Notes under the pieces: model-generated
What the model was told of the DNA's origin: nothing
Seen by the model: the letters and a program-made list of their open reading frames with translations, nothing else
Databases searched by the model: none
Source: an uncultured Lachnospiraceae bacterium
GTDB lineage: Bacteria; Bacillota; Clostridia; Lachnospirales; Lachnospiraceae
DNA length: 64,000 nucleotides
Reading direction: 5' to 3'
Assembly (NCBI GenBank): GCA_910578885.1
Contig: CAJTSH010000020.1
Location: 1-64,000, forward strand
Shown here: piece by piece, positions 60,651 to 64,000 of the stretch
Layout of the letters: every line of letters starts with the position of its first letter
Position numbering within the stretch: position 1 is the stretch's first letter
Position numbers and translations under genes: made by a program

Positions 60651-61721
60651 CTATCCTCTCCCGTTTGCCAAGATAATTTTCAAAGAATTAAGAAATTCTT
60701 CCATTTCTTCTTCTGTGCCGATGGATATACGCAGATAATTGCTGATTCGCTCCGGCTTCTTAAAATGACGGACATAAATGTCCTTCTTCTTTAGTTCTTC
60801 AAAAATCTCTTCTGCACGTACCGTAGGATGGGCAGCAAAAATGAAGTTGCTCATTGAATCCTCAAACTGAAATCCCAAAGCCGCAAGCTCCCGCTTCGTC
60901 CTCTCTCTTGTGTTGATAATCCGCTTCTTGGTTTCTTCAAAATACTCCACGTCACGTACTGCTGCGGCGCCGAGCGCCAGTGAAGTCTGATTCATCGTGT
61001 AGGAATTAAAAGAATATTTAACGTCATTTAAGTATCGAATCAGCTTCGGCTGTGCAAATGCGCACCCGATCCGCATTCCAGCCAAGGAACGGGATTTCGA
61101 AAAAGTCTGCACCACAATCAGGTTCTCATATTTTTCAATCAAAGGGAGCACAGAGCATCCTCCAAAATCAATATACGCTTCATCCACGACCACAATCACA
61201 TCCTGATTCGCCGCTATGATATTCTCTGCGTCAGAAACCTCCATCAAAACGCCGGTCGGCGCATTCGGATTCGGAAATACCACTCCGCCGTTTTCCTTCG
61301 CATAATCTTCCATACGGATTCGGAAATTCTCATCCAGCGGCTGCACCTCATACGGAATCCGAAGCATATCCGCCCACACGTCATAGAACGAATAGGTGAT
61401 GTCCGGAAACAGAATCGGTTTCTTCGAATTAAAAAATGTCAGAAAAATCATTGCCAGAACATCATCGGAACCAACGCCGGTAAACACCTGATCCGGCTTA
61501 ACTCCATAAGTTTCCGCAACCGCTTCCACCAATATACCGCAGGCCGGATCCGGATACAGACGGAGCTTCTCCATGTCAAGCTCCTCCCATGCCTTTATCA
61601 CCTGCGGCGACGGCGGATACGGATTTTCATTTGTATTTAATTTAATCATATGCGCCTTATTTGGCTGTTCTCCCGGTACATACGGGACTACCTTGCGCAC
61701 ATTTTCTTCCCAGTTTCCCAT
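60651..61721 (-). CDS. hisC: Histidinol-phosphate aminotransferase
   Basis: About 356 residues from the ATG after GGAGG; a longer frame lacks a site. Class I/II aminotransferase with LNTNENPYPPSP, GSDDVLAMIFLTF, VVDEAYIDFGG and QTFSKSRSLAGMRIG (PLP lysine). HisC converts imidazole-acetol phosphate to histidinol phosphate. No other his gene is near, so it may also act on aromatic or other keto acids. Follows another aminotransferase by 41 bp. Confidence 0.9.
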   Translation of the reverse strand: MGNWEENVRKVVPYVPGEQPNKAHMIKLNTNENPYPPSPQVIKAWEELDMEKLRLYPDPACGILVEAVAETYGVKPDQVFTGVGSDDVLAMIFLTFFNSKKPILFPDITYSFYDVWADMLRIPYEVQPLDENFRIRMEDYAKENGGVVFPNPNAPTGVLMEVSDAENIIAANQDVIVVVDEAYIDFGGCSVLPLIEKYENLIVVQTFSKSRSLAGMRIGCAFAQPKLIRYLNDVKYSFNSYTMNQTSLALGAAAVRDVEYFEETKKRIINTRERTKRELAALGFQFEDSMSNFIFAAHPTVRAEEIFEELKKKDIYVRHFKKPERISNYLRISIGTEEEMEEFLNSLKIILANGRG

Positions 61722-61762
61722 TTTTTCCTCCATTCTGCATATCCCAAATACGTCAGGCCGCT

Positions 61763-62953
61763 TCAAGCCAAACCATACTCCTTCGCCAGCTCTTTAAAAG
61801 CAGGCAGGGAGCGTTCAATCATTTCCTTCGATACGCAGTATGCAATCCGCACATAACCGGGACACGCAAAGGCGCTGCCCTTCACGAAAAGGATGTTGTA
61901 TTTCTTCGCCGCCCGTACAAATTCCTCCTCGGCTTCTACCGGTGATTTCATCCACAGATAAAATGCGCCCTGCGGTTTGATGCAGGTAAATCCCAGCTTC
62001 GTCAGCTCTTCGTACAAAAGTATTCTGTTTCCATCATAAAAACCGACATTCGTTTTTTCTTCCAGACATCTGGCAACTGCCTTCTGCATCAGGGAAGGCG
62101 CATTGACAAAGCCCAGCGTACGATTCGACACGTTTATTCCGTCCTTTAACAAATCACTGTCGGCCGCCTCATCCGGCACGACCACATACCCGATACGCTC
62201 CCCCGGCAGAGAAAGCGATTTACTGAAAGAATATCCGACCAAGGTATTGTGATAATATTTCGTCAGAAAGTCCTCCTTCGCACCGTCATATACCAGCTCC
62301 CGGTACGGCTCATCAGAAATCAGATAAATGTCCGTTCCGTATTCCTGCTCTTTCGCACACAGAATAGATGCAATTTTTTTCATCGTCTCCTGACTGTAAA
62401 TAACGCCCGTAGGATTGTTCGGTGTATTTACAATCACGGCTCTTGTCTTCGGCGTGATTTTCTTTTCAAAATCCTCCATATCCGGCTGGAAATCTGCTGT
62501 ATTCGGAAATACCTCCACTAATTTGCCGTCAAAATTCGCTGCGTAGCTTCTATATTCCCCGAAATACGGAGCAAATACCATGACCTCGCTGCCCGGATCC
62601 AAAATCGTCTTAAAAATAATATTCAGTCCGCCCGCCGCACCGACCGTCATAATGATATTGTGATAATTAAAATGTGTTCCAAACCGGCGGTTCAGATTGT
62701 CCGCCACCGACTGACGTACATCCTCGTATCCTGAATTGTCCATATACCCATGTATGATTAAAGAATCTTCCTCATCCAAAATTTCCTTAATTGCCTCATT
62801 CAAAGCCTTAGGCGCCTCAGTTGCCGGATTCCCAAGGCTGAAATCATACACATTCTCAGCCCCCACCTTCTCGGCGAGCGCCTTTCCCTCAATAAACATC
62901 GCACGAATTGCGGAGCTTCCCGCAAGTGCCTGTCTGATTCTCTCTGAAACCAT
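61763..62953 (-). CDS. Aspartate/aromatic aminotransferase family, class I/II
   Basis: 396 residues. SAIRAMFIEGKALAEKVGAE start, NPATEAPKALNEAIKEILDE, PNNPTGVIYSQETM, SDEPYRELVYDG and SFSKSLSLPGERIGYVV with the PLP lysine. Resembles AspB-like enzymes called pyridoxal phosphate-dependent aminotransferase. Exact substrate is not clear. Probably co-transcribed with hisC. Confidence 0.88.
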   Translation of the reverse strand: MVSERIRQALAGSSAIRAMFIEGKALAEKVGAENVYDFSLGNPATEAPKALNEAIKEILDEEDSLIIHGYMDNSGYEDVRQSVADNLNRRFGTHFNYHNIIMTVGAAGGLNIIFKTILDPGSEVMVFAPYFGEYRSYAANFDGKLVEVFPNTADFQPDMEDFEKKITPKTRAVIVNTPNNPTGVIYSQETMKKIASILCAKEQEYGTDIYLISDEPYRELVYDGAKEDFLTKYYHNTLVGYSFSKSLSLPGERIGYVVVPDEAADSDLLKDGINVSNRTLGFVNAPSLMQKAVARCLEEKTNVGFYDGNRILLYEELTKLGFTCIKPQGAFYLWMKSPVEAEEEFVRAAKKYNILFVKGSAFACPGYVRIAYCVSKEMIERSLPAFKELAKEYGLA

Positions 62954-63103
62954 TTTTTGCCTTCTTTCCTAAGTATATTTAATCATCTTACCGCCCGTAT
63001 ATGGACTGCCCGCAGCCTTTCCGTTCTTAAAATGGAATCACTGCATTGAAACAAAACCACTTTACTATACTTTTACTGTAAATTCAAGTATACTGCAAAG
63101 TCA

Positions 63104-64000
63104 TTAATATTCTTTCAGTAATGTATTATACTCTTTCACAAGCTTTTTCCAGTTATTCCTGACCTGTGTGGTAACTCCGCCTCCAAAATATGCGCCATCC
63201 AAACTCTCAGTCCTCATAACCAGAGAACTCTGTCCCAACATAGTATTAAATTTCTTCAGAACAGAAGCATTGACTTTTGAAGAGGTAGAAACAGTTGCAT
63301 ATCCATTCATCTTCCCTGTATAAATATACGTGGAATAATTATATCTGTTGGTTGCGAGTGTCTGTGCCATAGCCAAATTCATTCTTCTGTTTGAAGTATA
63401 GAGCCTGATTTTTGAACATTGCAGCGTTGTGCTGTTTATTGATATTACCTGTAAATATCCCTCAATTTTCAAGGACATCTCAACAGTATTTTTCTTTTTT
63501 ACAATCTCAATATACGGTTGGAGATACGAAAGCATACCATATCCTCCCGATTCAATTTTTGAAGAATCAGTCCCACCTATTGCCCTTGCGCTCAAGCGAG
63601 CCCTTCTCCCTGAGTCAATTGTTTTAAACGTAAAATTCTTATTTTTCTTTGCAAATTCCTTCAGCTTTTTCGCAAGGAAACTGTAAGTGACCGGCTTCTT
63701 TTCTACCGTAACCTTACATTTCAGCGTATACTTGCCGCATGTAGCGGTAATTGTCGCTTTCCCAGCCTTTTTCGCTTTTACAACGCCCTTGCTGCTGACG
63801 CTTGCCACTGATTTATTTGAACTTTTCCATGTTACGCTTTCATTTGTTCCTTTTATCTTAAGAGTCTTCTCTTCGCCTTCCTTTAATGTAACGCTGTTTG
63901 ATGATAATTCAGGAATATACCGCCCCGTGAGAATAACAGAATACCTGCCTTCCTCCCGATTATCCTCATAATCCCAATCCTCATCAAAATAATCATAAAA
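63104..64000 (-). CDS. Surface protein with bacterial Ig-like (Big_2) domain, C-terminal part
   Basis: The frame is open to the right edge, so the 5' end is outside the window. From the edge: an acidic segment (FYDYFDEDWDYEDNREEGR), then a Big_2 repeat (NSVTLKEGEEKTLKIKGTNE, SVTWKSSNKSVASVSSKGVV, KAKKAGKATITAT) and a C-terminal domain of about 150 residues rich in beta structure (SGRRARLSARAIGG, NRYNYSTYIYTG). Likely exported; no anchor motif at the C-terminus. Confidence 0.8.
   Translation of the reverse strand, partial: FYDYFDEDWDYEDNREEGRYSVILTGRYIPELSSNSVTLKEGEEKTLKIKGTNESVTWKSSNKSVASVSSKGVVKAKKAGKATITATCGKYTLKCKVTVEKKPVTYSFLAKKLKEFAKKNKNFTFKTIDSGRRARLSARAIGGTDSSKIESGGYGMLSYLQPYIEIVKKKNTVEMSLKIEGYLQVISINSTTLQCSKIRLYTSNRRMNLAMAQTLATNRYNYSTYIYTGKMNGYATVSTSSKVNASVLKKFNTMLGQSSLVMRTESLDGAYFGGGVTTQVRNNWKKLVKEYNTLLKEY

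Overview
The window comes from a Gram-positive anaerobe of the Clostridia, most likely a Lachnospiraceae gut species. That is inferred from gene content (multi-gene large serine recombinase clusters, the DUF1836, DUF368 and YerC housekeeping genes, BlaI/M56 modules, strong AGGAGG ribosome binding sites) and was not tested by any search. A tailed-phage genome of about 41 kb, nearly all on the minus strand, fills the left two thirds. It lies between two separate BlaI/M56 antibiotic-sensing modules, and ordinary chromosome follows on the right.

Left flank (1-3,050): the 3' end of an HxlR regulator, then a BlaI repressor and an M56 sensor protease behind a clear promoter with three operator half-sites. 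Next comes about 800 bp without genes that holds two different iteron-like repeat families (20 bp and 20-22 bp period), probably an origin or partition remnant of another mobile element.

Prophage (about 3,050-43,740), read right to left as it is transcribed. The early end has a DeoR/HTH regulator, DUF4406, DUF2800 and DUF2815 proteins, a family A DNA polymerase, a VapE-type primase/helicase, a VRR-NUC nuclease, an SNF2-type helicase, an ArpU/RinA-like late regulator and a MazF toxin. A strong promoter with four GTACAC repeats at helical-turn spacing then starts the late operon. This contains HNH nuclease, a zinc-finger protein, two DNA methyltransferases, an amidoligase / gamma-glutamylcyclotransferase cassette, terminase small and large subunits, portal, ClpP-like protease, HK97 capsid, connectors, tail tube, chaperones made by a -1 frameshift, tape measure, Dit, tail endopeptidase, paired small tail proteins, a GH18 hydrolase, holin and amidase. 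After lysis come a DUF5986-like gene, an XRE-ImmA/IrrE gene and a recombinase cluster: one catalytically dead-looking, one intact, one truncated. The virion would be a siphophage with an HK97-type head.

Right accessory segment (43,870-49,150), AT-rich: a DUF3825-like gene behind a 21-codon reading frame and a perfect 17-bp terminator-like hairpin, a divergent XRE regulator, and a complete class D beta-lactamase regulon (blaI, a BlaR1 with its own class D-like sensor domain, and the lipoprotein beta-lactamase) sharing operators of consensus TATTACAnnnGTAAGATTT.

Chromosomal segment (49,200-64,000): rlmD, an acidic-tailed membrane protein, pcrA, a DUF1836 regulator, a YerC/TrpR-like regulator, a PHP phosphatase, an orphan NMT1-type binding protein, a Cache-GGDEF-EAL protein, a DUF368 polyprenyl-phosphate translocase candidate, hisC, a second aminotransferase and the 3' part of a Big_2 surface protein. 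Two copies of a promoter-plus-leader element of about 109 bp occur here.
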